Shown here one piece after another: positions 34,421-42,985 of a DNA stretch of 64,000 nucleotides (its first letter is position 1; each line of letters begins with the position of its first letter). Below the pieces are notes generated by a model, which made no database searches, was not told where the DNA came from, and saw nothing but the letters and a program-made list of their open reading frames with translations. The position numbers and the translations under genes are program-made. The stretch is from CAWIUB01 sp963839175 (GTDB lineage: Bacteria; Actinomycetota; Actinomycetes; Mycobacteriales; Jatrophihabitantaceae). Location: NCBI GenBank assembly GCA_963839175.1, contig CAWIUB010000033.1, positions 1 through 64,000 of the forward strand, given 5' to 3'.

Positions 34421-35263
34421 GTGGGCATGGTGTGCGCCGTCACGTTTCAGCGACACGGCCGCCTGTATTACGCCGACCCGGGATCGCTGTCGCCGCAGAT
34501 CGGTGCGCAGGTGCTGTACCCGACGGACGAGGGCCCCGAGGTGGCCGAGGTCATGTGGCCGGCGCAGTACGTAGCCGATGACATCGGCGGGCTGCCGGCA
34601 CTCGTGGGCATGGCGGGCGCCGACGACCTCGACCGGGCCGCCATCGGACGCAAGAAGCGCGCGGCTGCGCGGGTTGCGGCCAAGCGGCTGATTCGCGACC
34701 ACGATCTGCCGATGAAGGTCAGCGGGGTCGACCACTTCATCGAGCGCAACCACACGACGATCTACTTCACCGCACCGCACCGGGTGGATTTCCGGGCGCT
34801 CGTGCGTGATCTGGCGGCAACGCTGCACGCTCGGGTCGAGCTGCGGCAGCTGTCCGCTCGCGACGAGGCGCGACTCACCGGCGGCATCGGCTCGTGCGGC
34901 CGCGAGCTGTGCTGTTCAACGTTCCTGGTCGATTTCGAGCCGGTCTCCGTGCGGATGGCCAAGGACCAGGACTTGCCGCTGAACCCGCTGCGGATATCGG
35001 GCGCGTGCGGACGGTTGATGTGCTGTCTGAAGTACGAGCACCCGATGTATCAGGAGTTCGCCGAGGCCGCGCCGGCGGTCGGCGCATCCGTGTCGACGCC
35101 CGACGGTGACGGCACCGTCGTCGGGCACAGCGTGCCCAACGAGTCGGTGGTCGTGCGGATGAACGCCGACGGCAGCCGCAGCCATTGCGCTCTGGCATCG
35201 GTCTGCGCAAGCCGCAAAGCTTACGAGGGGAGCTCGCGACCCGAGTCGGCAATCCCCGGTTGA
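34421..35263 (+). CDS. ricT: PSP1 domain protein RicT (YaaT)
   Basis: This 280-residue protein carries the PSP1 C-terminal domain. Hallmark Cys segments are GIGSCGRELCCSTFL and ISGACGRLMCCLKYEH, whose Cys bind Fe-S in the Bacillus RicAFT complex. The central region IERNHTTIYFTAPHRVDFRALVRDL is typical. In Bacillus RicT modulates RNA processing and sporulation/competence; here no RicA or RicF genes are nearby. GTG 34421 is used; ATG 34427 is also possible. Confidence 0.9.
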   Translation: MGMVCAVTFQRHGRLYYADPGSLSPQIGAQVLYPTDEGPEVAEVMWPAQYVADDIGGLPALVGMAGADDLDRAAIGRKKRAAARVAAKRLIRDHDLPMKVSGVDHFIERNHTTIYFTAPHRVDFRALVRDLAATLHARVELRQLSARDEARLTGGIGSCGRELCCSTFLVDFEPVSVRMAKDQDLPLNPLRISGACGRLMCCLKYEHPMYQEFAEAAPAVGASVSTPDGDGTVVGHSVPNESVVVRMNADGSRSHCALASVCASRKAYEGSSRPESAIPG

Positions 35264-35339
35264 TCGCGCGATGTCTCGCGCGTTGCCCGTGGGTGCGGAT
35301 GGACGCCGACCGACTGCCTGCGCAGCGCCCAGGCGCGTC

Positions 35340-36640
35340 TCATTCCAGGTCGATGTCGTGGGCGGTGTTGCGTCTGGGTTTGCGCTGGGGGTCGATGAAT
35401 GCGGGTGGTATCCAGTGTGGGACGCCGTTGATTGTGGTGCAGTCCCAGCCGCGTTTGCCGAACTCCCGGTGGTGGAACCCGCAGACGAGGGTCAAGTTGT
35501 CGAGGTCGGTGGGTCCGCTGTCGATCCAGGGCACGATGTGGTGCACCTGGCACCAGCTAGCCGGTCGGTCGCACGCCGGGAATGGCATCCGCCATCGCGG
35601 GCGGCCAGCGCGAGCCGCTGCTGCGCGGAGGCGACCCGGCGGGTGCGGCCGTAGCCGAGGACACCGCCGGTGTCGTTCAGCACGACGGGGATGAGATCGG
35701 CTTCGGCGGCCAGCCGCAGTGCCTCCGCGACGGAGATCAGCCCGCCGTGCGCGGTGGTGGCGGTTCCGGTCCGGTCCAGCAGATCCGAGAGCGCGAGGGT
35801 GATCAGCACGGTGGTGGGGGTGCCGCCGCAGTCCGGGAGGTCACCGGCGCGCAGTAGCCGGTCGGCCGCTTCCTCGACGGCGTCGTGGAGCCGTTGTCCG
35901 GCGGTGCGTGGGTCGGGGGTGCCGTTGGTGGCTGGGCGGGGGGCGGCCAGCGGGTCGAGCACTGCCTGGCATTTGGCCAACGCGGCCGGGGTGAGCCGCA
36001 CCTGCAGATCCCCGGAGCCGTCCCGGCGGCGGGTCAGGCTGCCGTGCCGGCGCCGGTCGTGGTCCCGCTCGTCGGTGAGCCGACCGTCCGGGTCCAGGCA
36101 GGCCAGCACTCGCTGCCCGGCGCGGGCCAGCTGGTCCGCGTCCAGCCGCTGGGCATGCCCGGTGAGCACCTGCTCCACCTCGGCTGCCTGATCGGCGGCG
36201 GCGGCCGGCAGGTGGTCGACGGTGTGCCGGATCACCGCGGCATGCCGGTCGCTGATCGACCCGGCGGCCTGCGCCGCGGCGACTGCCGGGAAAATCGGGT
36301 CGAGTGGTTCGCCGGTCAGCGTGCGCCGTGGGCCGAGATCCGCCGCGGCCCGTACCCGGGCCTTCGCCTCGGCCGGGGTGACCCGCAGCAGCTGCATCAA
36401 CAGCGCCGGGGTCGACGCACAGGCCAGCTCACCGGCCACCGCCCGGGCGTCCAGTTCGCCGATCAACCGATGGTCGGCGGCAGGCAACCGCCGCCGCTGC
36501 GTTTCCACCGCTCGAGCGAGCGGTAGTAGCTCGTCGCGGGACGCGCCGGTGAGGTCCACCGCGAGCAGCGTGTCGAGGGCGTCGGACAGCTGCTTGACGG
36601 CGACCTCGACACTAACCGCAGCCGCTGGACTCTCGAACAT
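35340..36640 (-). pseudogene. 13E12-type DUF222/HNH endonuclease (frameshifted)
   Basis: The N-terminal part (ATG 36640, MFESPAAAVSVEVAVKQLSD) is a DUF222 region, and the C-terminal part is an HNH nuclease: CQVHHIVPWIDSGPTDLDNLT and CGFHHREFG. The two are in different frames. One base appears to be missing near 35585, between LAARDGGC and FPACDRPASW. Corrected, the protein would be about 433 residues. Proteins of this family (REP13E12 in M. tuberculosis) are multi-copy and often mobile. A promoter with a palindrome lies directly upstream. Confidence 0.8.
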
Positions 36641-36647
36641 GTGTTTG

Positions 36648-36677
36648 ATCGTAGCAGTGCCGTACGACACTGTGCAA
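36648..36677 (-). promoter_or_regulatory. Leaderless promoter with palindromic operator of the HNH gene
   Basis: On the minus strand TTGCAC (36677-36672) and TACGAT (36653-36648) are spaced by 18 bases. Only 7 bases separate the -10 box from the ATG at 36640, so the transcript would be leaderless. Between the boxes lies CAGTGTCGTACGGCACTG (36655-36672), an 18-bp palindrome with one mismatched pair, a likely operator. Confidence 0.6.
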
Positions 36678-36969
36678 GCAAGAATAGCCAACAATATCAG
36701 CGAAATCGTGCGAGGGACGAGCTGTCGAGGCGTTGGCCGCTCCACGCCCTGATGGAATCGACAAGGCAGCGGATCCAGCTGACTGCCCGCGCCGCGATGT
36801 GACACGGACACGCCCCGGCCGATCCAGCGGCCGCGGGCGGTCCGGCTCTCCCGCGGCGCGCTCGGTCAGGCATCCGCCGCCCAACCAAGCGCCGAGCGCG
36901 TTGATCGCGAGCGGTTCGTTGGCCACGACGTGCGACAGCTAGACTTGCGAGTCGCGCCCACGGGCACAC

Positions 36970-37043
36970 GCCGCCTTAGCTCAGTCGGCCAGAGCGTCTC
37001 ACTCGTAATGAGAAGGTCGTCGGTTCGATTCCGACAGGCGGCT
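36970..37043 (+). tRNA. tRNA-Thr(CGT)
   Basis: The acceptor stem GCCGCCT pairs with AGGCGGC. The D-arm holds TAGCTCAGTCGGCCAGAGC, the anticodon stem TCTCA/TGAGA encloses loop CTCGTAA (anticodon CGT), and the T-arm contains GGTTCGATTCC. The discriminator is T. No CCA is encoded. It reads threonine codon ACG. Confidence 0.95.
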
Positions 37044-37103
37044 CGACGCAGGCAGCTGTCCAGATGAGGCCCCTCACTCGGTCGAGCACCCGCCAGCGGC
37101 GCG

Positions 37104-37160
37104 CTTTGCCTGTCGCGAACGGCCTGAGCGGCGCGGAGACCACCGCTGCGACAGGCAAAG
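37104..37160. repeat. 13-bp perfect inverted repeat downstream of tRNA-Thr
   Basis: CTTTGCCTGTCGC (37104-37116) pairs exactly with GCGACAGGCAAAG (37148-37160) around a 31-base loop that can itself form shorter stems. No U-run follows. It may terminate or process the tRNA transcript, or be a remnant of an integrated element next to the tRNA. Confidence 0.55.
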
Positions 37161-37317
37161 TGGGCTGACGACTCGGGTTGCGTCCCGTGCCAGCACCCAT
37201 CGCGGCCCGGTGCGGGACATCGGGCCCAGCGCTTCGCGACAACCGGGCGACGATTCCGACGGAACGGCCTAGCGATCAGGAGCCGATGCCCGCTCGGTTG
37301 ACGCCCGCAGACATGGG

Positions 37318-37460
37318 CCGTAGGTTCGGCGTGTCTGTCACCCGGCAGCGAAGTCCGGTGCGAATCCGGCGCTGTCCCGCAACTGTGATCCTCCCTCGGG
37401 AGGCAAGTCAGGTCGCCTACCGGGTCGGCGTGACGAACCAGCCTCGAGGACGGGCATCGG
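37318..37460 (+). ncRNA. Cobalamin riboswitch
   Basis: The AdoCbl aptamer core is visible: AAGTCCGGTGCGAATCCGG, GCTGTCCCGCAACTGTGA and the B12-box-type AGTCAGGTCGCCTACCGG. The outer paired element extends to about 37460. It precedes btuF and would switch off the whole salvage operon when cobalamin is abundant. Ends are approximate. Confidence 0.92.
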
Positions 37461-37471
37461 TTCGCGCGGCA

Positions 37472-37519
37472 GGCTCCTCTGCCGTCGAGCGTCCCACTCT
37501 CGACGACCGAGGAGGAGCC
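37472..37519 (+). promoter_or_regulatory. Riboswitch expression platform sequestering the btuF ribosome-binding site
   Basis: GGCTCCTC (37472-37479) is fully complementary to GAGGAGCC (37512-37519), which holds the Shine-Dalgarno for the GTG at 37527. Inside, GTCGAG and CTCGAC can extend the stem. The hairpin would hide the ribosome-binding site, so control is probably at translation. Confidence 0.7.
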
Positions 37520-37526
37520 ACGGACC

Positions 37527-38408
37527 GTGAATCTCAAGCCCGCCGCACTGGTCGCAGCGCTCGCCCTGCTCACCGCCTGCGGAAGCACCATCGCATCGAC
37601 AGCGGGAAGCTCGAGCACCAGCCCATCGGCGCCAACGCCGCATCGGATCGTCTCGATGTCGCCGACGGCCACCGAGATGCTGTTCGCCATCGGCGCCGGC
37701 GGCCAGGTCGTCGCGGTGGACAGTAACTCGAACTATCCCGATGCGGCGCCGAAGACGAATCTGTCTGCATACCAGCCGAATGTCGAGGCCATCGCTCGGT
37801 ACACGCCGGACCTCGTCATCGTCGCGGACGACACCAAGGACCTCACGGCGCAGCTGCGAACGCTGAAGATCCCAGTGCTGGTGCAGCCCGCGGCGACGAC
37901 GCTGGACGACTCGTACCGGGAGATCGCCGCCCTGGGCGACAAGACGGGCCATCGCACCGAGGCGGCGCGCCTGGTGGTGTCGATGCGGGCCCGCATCAGC
38001 CAGCTGGTGGCAGGCTTGCCCCATCGAACCACGCCGCTGACCTACTACCACGAGCTGGACAACACCCTGTACACGGTGACGTCCAAGACGTTCCTCGGCC
38101 AGCTCTATGCGCTTGCCGGCCTGCGTAACATCGCCGATGCGGCGGACCGCAGCGGGGGCGGCTATCCGCAGCTGTCCGCGGAGTATCTGGTCAAGGCGGA
38201 CCCGGATCTAGTTTTCCTGGCCGATACGAAATGTTGTGAACTGACGGCGGCCAAGTTCGCCGCCCGGCCGGGATTCAGCAAACTGAAGGCGGTCCGCGCC
38301 GGCCATGTGGTGCTGCTCGACGACGATGTCGCCAGCCGCTGGGGGCCGCGGGTCGTGGATCTCCTACAGCGAATTGTCGGCGCCGTGAAGGCGATCCCCG
38401 CACAGTGA
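37527..38408 (+). CDS. btuF: Cobalamin ABC transporter substrate-binding lipoprotein
   Basis: This 293-residue lipoprotein has signal and lipobox ALLTACGS (Cys about 18). A Ser/Thr linker precedes a helical-backbone binding protein domain starting RIVSMSPTATEMLFAIGAGGQVVAVD. The tail DDVASRWGPRVVDLL is also typical of BtuF-like corrinoid and siderophore binders. The cobalamin riboswitch upstream and the cob genes downstream make a corrinoid substrate very likely. It overlaps btuC by GTGA. Confidence 0.9.
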   Translation: MNLKPAALVAALALLTACGSTIASTAGSSSTSPSAPTPHRIVSMSPTATEMLFAIGAGGQVVAVDSNSNYPDAAPKTNLSAYQPNVEAIARYTPDLVIVADDTKDLTAQLRTLKIPVLVQPAATTLDDSYREIAALGDKTGHRTEAARLVVSMRARISQLVAGLPHRTTPLTYYHELDNTLYTVTSKTFLGQLYALAGLRNIADAADRSGGGYPQLSAEYLVKADPDLVFLADTKCCELTAAKFAARPGFSKLKAVRAGHVVLLDDDVASRWGPRVVDLLQRIVGAVKAIPAQ

Positions 38409-39475
38409 CGATCGCACCCGACCGCGAGAGCGGGGCGTACGGCAGTGCCACCCTGCAACCGGGACGGCTGCGGGTGTGGTGGCTGCTCGCCGGCCTGGCC
38501 GCCGTGGCGATGGCTGCAATCGCGGGACTCGTCGTCGGTCCGGTCGCTGTCCCACCGGTCGACGCCCTGCGCGATCTGTTCGGGCTGCACTCCCAGCTCA
38601 GCGTGCAGCAGACGACGATTGTGGAGCAGATTCGCCTGCCCCGAGTCGTGCTCGGCCTGCTCGTTGGCGGCACGCTGTCGCTGTCCGGGGCGAGCTACCA
38701 AGGGGTGTTCCGTAATCCCCTGGCCGACCCTTACCTGCTCGGCGCCGCCGCTGGTGCGGGTCTCGGCGTGACGATCGTGATCGCCGGCACGGCCGAGGGA
38801 TCGGCAACCCCGGTGGGCGCGCCGCTCGCGGCGTTCGTCGGGGCGCTGGCTGCCGTGGCACTCGCCTACGCGCTCGGCGCCGCAGGCGGCAGCCGCGCGT
38901 CGACCGCGTCGTTGATCCTTGCCGGGGTGGCCGTGGCGAGTTTTCTCACCGCCGCGCAGACCTACCTCCAGCAGCGTAACGAGGACACGATTCGCCAGGT
39001 CTACTCGTGGATTCTGGGTCGGCTGTCCACGGCCGGATGGCATGACGTCCGGCTGCTGTTGCCGTTCGCGGTGCTCTCCTGGGTCGTCCTGCTCGCGCAC
39101 CGCCGCGTGCTCGACGTGCTCGCCGTGGGCGACGACGAGGCGACGACGCTGGGGATCCATGCCCGCCGCAGCCGGCTCATCGTGGTCATCGCGGCCTCGT
39201 TGGGGACGGCGGCCGCGGTATCGGTGTCCGGGCTGATCGGCTTCGTCGGGATCATCGTCCCGCACACCGTCCGGCTGCTGGCCGGACGCAGTCATCGCGT
39301 GGTGCTGCCACTTTCGCTGCTGTTCGGCGGGGCGTTCTTGTGCGCGACTGACCTGCTGGCGCGAACGCTCTCCGCGCCGGCGGAGATCCCGATCGGCGTG
39401 GTGACCGCGTTCTTCGGTGCCCCATTCTTCGTGCTGGTGCTCCGCTCCTCGAGGCGCTTCGGAGTCACAGAATGA
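38405..39475 (+). CDS. btuC: Cobalamin ABC transporter permease
   Basis: This 356-residue FecCD/BtuC permease has about ten membrane segments. Landmarks are RLPRVVLGLLVGGTLSLSGASYQGVFRNPLADPYLLG and, near the end, GFVGIIVPHTVRLLAGRSHR (key residues G-F-V-G-P-H-R-L). A GTG start overlaps the btuF stop, and its own stop overlaps the btuD ATG. It forms the translocation channel with BtuD and BtuF. Confidence 0.92.
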   Translation: MTIAPDRESGAYGSATLQPGRLRVWWLLAGLAAVAMAAIAGLVVGPVAVPPVDALRDLFGLHSQLSVQQTTIVEQIRLPRVVLGLLVGGTLSLSGASYQGVFRNPLADPYLLGAAAGAGLGVTIVIAGTAEGSATPVGAPLAAFVGALAAVALAYALGAAGGSRASTASLILAGVAVASFLTAAQTYLQQRNEDTIRQVYSWILGRLSTAGWHDVRLLLPFAVLSWVVLLAHRRVLDVLAVGDDEATTLGIHARRSRLIVVIAASLGTAAAVSVSGLIGFVGIIVPHTVRLLAGRSHRVVLPLSLLFGGAFLCATDLLARTLSAPAEIPIGVVTAFFGAPFFVLVLRSSRRFGVTE

Positions 39476-40251
39476 TCGGCTGCTCGGGCGTCGCGGTCTC
39501 GCTCGGCAACCACGCCGTGCTGAGCGGGATCGATCTGCAGGTGCAGCGCGGCGAGTGGCTATCCGTCGTCGGCCCGAACGGTGCCGGCAAGTCGACGTTG
39601 CTGCGCTTCATCGCCGGATTGGTGCAGGGTACTGGCACGCTGCATCTGAACGGGCGGCCGGCGGGCTCCCTGCCGCGCCGTCAGCGGGCGCAGCTGGTTG
39701 CGCTCGTTCCGCAGTCCCCGGTCATCCCGGAGGGCGCACGGGTCGTCGACTACGTGCTGCTCGGCCGCACGCCGCACATCCGCGCGTTGGGTGTCGAGGG
39801 CCCGCACGACCTGGCCGCGGTACACGACGCGCTCGCCCACCTCGACCTGCTCGACCTTGCGCAGCGGGTCATCACGACCCTGTCCGGCGGCGAGCGGCAG
39901 CGGGTGCTCATCGCCCGCGCCCTGGCGCAGGGTTCACCGATCCTGCTGCTCGACGAGCCCACCACTGCGCTGGACGTCGGGCACCAGCAGCAGGTGCTCG
40001 ACCTCGTCGACCGGCTGCGGCAGGACCATGGCCTGACCGTCGTCAGCACCATGCACGACCTGACCCTGGCTGGCCACTACGCCGAGCGCCTGGTGCTCCT
40101 CGACCGCGGGCGCGTCGTCGTCGACGGCCGTGCGGCTGAGGTGCTGACCGCGGACAACCTCGCGCGCTACTACGGCGCGCACGTGCGCATCATCCACGAC
40201 GGTGGCCGGCCAGCCGTCCTGCCAATACGGGATCGGCGCGTCCATGACTGA
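39472..40251 (+). CDS. btuD: Cobalamin ABC transporter ATPase
   Basis: This 259-residue ABC ATPase has Walker A GPNGAGKSTLLR, the signature LSGGERQRVLIARALAQ, Walker B ILLLDEPTTALD and the H-loop TMHDLTLAG. The FepC/BtuD-type length and operon position support a corrinoid importer. It overlaps btuC by 4 bases and cbiZ by 8 bases. Confidence 0.93.
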   Translation: MIGCSGVAVSLGNHAVLSGIDLQVQRGEWLSVVGPNGAGKSTLLRFIAGLVQGTGTLHLNGRPAGSLPRRQRAQLVALVPQSPVIPEGARVVDYVLLGRTPHIRALGVEGPHDLAAVHDALAHLDLLDLAQRVITTLSGGERQRVLIARALAQGSPILLLDEPTTALDVGHQQQVLDLVDRLRQDHGLTVVSTMHDLTLAGHYAERLVLLDRGRVVVDGRAAEVLTADNLARYYGAHVRIIHDGGRPAVLPIRDRRVHD

Positions 40252-40894
40252 GCTGCGCCGTGCGACATACCGCGACGACGGCAGCGGGCGGCGCCATCCG
40301 GTGCTCGTGTGGCACTTCGATTCGCCGGTGCATGCGCTGTCGACAGCGGTGCTGGGTGGCGGTCTCGGGGTGCGCTCATGGGCGATCAACGCCGAGGTCG
40401 CCATCGACTACGGTCGGGCGGATCCGGGCGGGCACGCGGCCGCCATCGCCGGCGAACTCGGCCTGCCGTCCGGTGCCGGCGTCGGGATGCTCACCGCGGC
40501 ACCTGTGCTGGACGTGGCCTCGAACGGGGACGGCGGCGTCCGCTGTGACGCCACGGTCGGCGTCTCGATCCCTACCTGGGCTGCGAGCGAGGACGCCGCG
40601 GACGACCCCTGGGTGCCCGGCACGATCAACCTGGTGTGCCAGGTTCCGGCGCCACTGTGTGACGCCGCACTGGTCAACGCCGTGGTGACCGCGACCGAGG
40701 CGAAGACGCAGGCGCTGGTCGAGCTCGGCGTCCCGGGGACCGGCACCGCATCGGACGCGGTGCTCGTCTGCTGTCCGCCGGGCGGTGCCGAGCGCTATGG
40801 GGGGCCGCGGTCGTCGTGGGGCGCCCGCCTGGCCCGGGCGGTGCGGGCCGCTGTGGCCGAGGGCACCGGGCGTTACCTGGCGGGCCGGACGTGA
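40244..40894 (+). CDS. cbiZ: Adenosylcobinamide amidohydrolase CbiZ
   Basis: This 216-residue CbiZ-family protein begins ATYRDDGSGRRHPVLVWHFDSPVHALSTA and has INAEVAIDYGRADP, VGMLTAAP and EAKTQALVELGVPGTGTASDAVLV, with the hallmark GTGTASDA motif. CbiZ cleaves the aminopropanol amide of (pseudo)cobinamide or pseudocobalamin to cobyric acid, so foreign corrinoids can be remodelled. Its place in the import operon fits that role. ATG 40244 lies inside the btuD end. Confidence 0.9.
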   Translation: MTELRRATYRDDGSGRRHPVLVWHFDSPVHALSTAVLGGGLGVRSWAINAEVAIDYGRADPGGHAAAIAGELGLPSGAGVGMLTAAPVLDVASNGDGGVRCDATVGVSIPTWAASEDAADDPWVPGTINLVCQVPAPLCDAALVNAVVTATEAKTQALVELGVPGTGTASDAVLVCCPPGGAERYGGPRSSWGARLARAVRAAVAEGTGRYLAGRT

Positions 40895-41379
40895 TCACGT
40901 TGGTGCTCGGTGGCGCCCGCTCCGGCAAGTCGCGGGTCGCGGAACGGCTGACCGCACGGCTGCCGGCCCCGGTGACCTACCTCGCCACGGCCGTGATCAG
41001 CGACGGGGATCACGCCGCGCGGGTGGCGGAGCATCGGGCCCGCCGCGACCCCGCGTGGGAGACGATCGAGACCGGCCGCGATCTGGCCGGCGCGCTGCTC
41101 CGGGTCGGTGGTTCGGTCCTAGTCGACTCGCTGGGTGCCTGGGTGGCCGCGTATGACGACTTCGCCGTGGATCTCGGGGCGCTGTGCGCGGCGTTGACCG
41201 AGCGCGCTGGCTCGTCGGTGGTGGTTTCCGAGGAGGTCGGCCTCGGTGTGCACCCATCCTCGTCGGCCGGCCGCCGCTTCCGGGATGTTCTCGGGACGGT
41301 GAACTGCGCCCTGGCCGACGTCTGTGACGAGGTGCTGCTGGTTGTCGCCGGTCGGGTGCTGCCGTTGGACCGGGCCTGA
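40891..41379 (+). CDS. cobU: Adenosylcobinamide kinase/guanylyltransferase
   Basis: This 162-residue P-loop protein begins ITLVLGGARSGKSRVAERL (Walker A GGARSGKS), followed by VTYLATA and HRARRDPAWETIE, with the His that accepts GMP in CobU. VVVSEEVGLGVHP and FRDVLGTVN are family hallmarks. It phosphorylates and guanylylates adenosylcobinamide. GTG overlaps the cbiZ stop. Confidence 0.93.
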   Translation: MITLVLGGARSGKSRVAERLTARLPAPVTYLATAVISDGDHAARVAEHRARRDPAWETIETGRDLAGALLRVGGSVLVDSLGAWVAAYDDFAVDLGALCAALTERAGSSVVVSEEVGLGVHPSSSAGRRFRDVLGTVNCALADVCDEVLLVVAGRVLPLDRA

Positions 41380-42083
41380 TGCGGCGGGCGATCGCGTTCC
41401 TCACGCCGCTCGGTGGCGCTGCGGTGCCCGACCGTCGCACCCTGTCGTGGTTTCCCGTGGTAGGCGCGGGGATCGGTGCCGTCGTCGGCGGGGTGTGGTG
41501 GGGCGCGGGCCGCATCTGGCCACCTGCCGTTGCGGCCACCCTGGCCGTCCTGACAGATTTGGCGTTGACCGGCCTACTGCATTTCGACGGGCTGATCGAC
41601 GCCGCGGACGGGCTGCTGCCCCACCTGCCACCAGACCGGCGGCTTGCGGTGATGGCCGAACCGACGGTCGGCGCGTACGGTGTGGCCCTCGGTGCCGCCG
41701 TGCTGCTCGCCCGCTTCGCGGCTCTGGCATCGATGTCGCCGAGCGTGCTGCTGATCGCTGGGGCATGGTGTGCCTCGCGCACCGTGATGGCGGTGACGGC
41801 CCGGGCACTGCCGTATGCACATCCGTCGGGGGGCTTGGCGAGCGTCATGCTCGGTGGCGACTGGCGTCCGGTGGCCGCATACGGCTTCGTGGGCGCGGTA
41901 GCGCTGGGCGCGGCGGTGGACCACCTGCGGGGCGGGGTCGCCGTCGCGGCGGGCGCCATCGGCGCGTTCGGCGTTGTGCTATTCGCCCGCCATCGGCTCG
42001 GTGGCTTCACCGGCGACGTCCTTGGCGCAGCTGGCATCATCGGCGAGACCGTGGCGCTTGTCGTGGCGGCCGCGAAGTGGTGA
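41379..42083 (+). CDS. cobS: Adenosylcobinamide-GDP ribazoletransferase (cobalamin synthase)
   Basis: This 234-residue membrane enzyme has several helices and the CobS motif HFDGLIDAADGL (D-G-x-x-D-x-x-D-G type), then RRLAVMAEPTVGAYG (VMxDxxxGxxG-like, with E-P in place of D-S). It joins adenosylcobinamide-GDP to alpha-ribazole or its phosphate at the membrane. ATG overlaps the cobU stop by one base. Confidence 0.9.
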   Translation: MRRAIAFLTPLGGAAVPDRRTLSWFPVVGAGIGAVVGGVWWGAGRIWPPAVAATLAVLTDLALTGLLHFDGLIDAADGLLPHLPPDRRLAVMAEPTVGAYGVALGAAVLLARFAALASMSPSVLLIAGAWCASRTVMAVTARALPYAHPSGGLASVMLGGDWRPVAAYGFVGAVALGAAVDHLRGGVAVAAGAIGAFGVVLFARHRLGGFTGDVLGAAGIIGETVALVVAAAKW

Positions 42084-42985
42084 CCCGCCAGATGGGCGCC
42101 GCGGTCGGCATCGTCGCCGACCAGCTGTTCGGCGAGCCGCCATTGCGCCCGCACCCCGTCGCCATCCTTGGCTATGCGCTCCAGAGTGTCGAGCGGCGGC
42201 TGTATGCCGACCGGCGGTCCGCCGGCATCGCGCACGCCGCTGCCGGGGTGGGCATCGGCGCCGCCTCCGGCGCCGTGATCCGTTCTACCGTCGTTGCCAC
42301 GTATCTCGCGGCAGCCGGGCGCGCGCTCGGCGAGGCGGCCGGTGCAGTCGACCAGGCGTTGGCAGTCGGTGATCTCGGCCGGGCGCGAGGTCTACTGCCC
42401 GCCCTGGTTGGCCGCGACCCCGACCGGCTCGACGAGGCGCAGGTGTGCCGCGCCGTCGTGGAGTCGGTCGCCGAGAACACCGTCGACGCCGTCGTCGCCC
42501 CAGCGCTGTGGGCGGCTCTCGCCGGGGCGCCCGGGGTGCTCGCGCATCGGGCCGTCAACACGATGGACGCGATGATCGGCCACCGCGACAGGCGGTACTC
42601 GCGGTACGGCTGGGCCGCCGCTCGGCTGGACGACGCGGCAGCCTGGGCCCCCGCTCGGGCGACGGCTGCTCTGGTGGCCGGCTGCCGGCCACGGGCGGCG
42701 GCTCGGGTCGTACGCATCGTGCGACGTGATGCGCCGGCTCACCCGTCACCGAACAGCGGTGTCGCGGAGGCGGCCTTCGCCGCCGCGCTCGGGCTGCGCC
42801 TTGGCGGCGAGAGTTCGTACCGCGGACGCGTTGAGCGTCGACCCACCCTTGGCGACGGCCGGCCACCCGGCCGAGGCGACATCGCCCGCGCCGTGCGGCT
42901 GTCCCGCGACGTGTCCCTTGCCCTGGCAGGGCTGCTGGCCGTGGCAGGCCTCGCCCGCGGACTACTCGAGGAGAGAGCACCATGA
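42080..42985 (+). CDS. cbiB: Adenosylcobinamide-phosphate synthase CbiB/CobD
   Basis: This 301-residue membrane protein begins GAAVGIVADQLFGEPPLRPHPVAILGY, the CbiB start with D-x-x-x-G-E-P-P-HP. It continues VCRAVVESVAENTVDAVVAPALWA and NTMDAMIGHRDRRYSRYGWAAARLDD, then HPSPNSGVAEAAFAAALGLRLGG. All are hallmark regions. It attaches aminopropanol (phosphate) to cobyric acid, the step needed after CbiZ. A GTG start lies in the cobS stop. Confidence 0.92.
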   Translation: MTRQMGAAVGIVADQLFGEPPLRPHPVAILGYALQSVERRLYADRRSAGIAHAAAGVGIGAASGAVIRSTVVATYLAAAGRALGEAAGAVDQALAVGDLGRARGLLPALVGRDPDRLDEAQVCRAVVESVAENTVDAVVAPALWAALAGAPGVLAHRAVNTMDAMIGHRDRRYSRYGWAAARLDDAAAWAPARATAALVAGCRPRAAARVVRIVRRDAPAHPSPNSGVAEAAFAAALGLRLGGESSYRGRVERRPTLGDGRPPGRGDIARAVRLSRDVSLALAGLLAVAGLARGLLEERAP

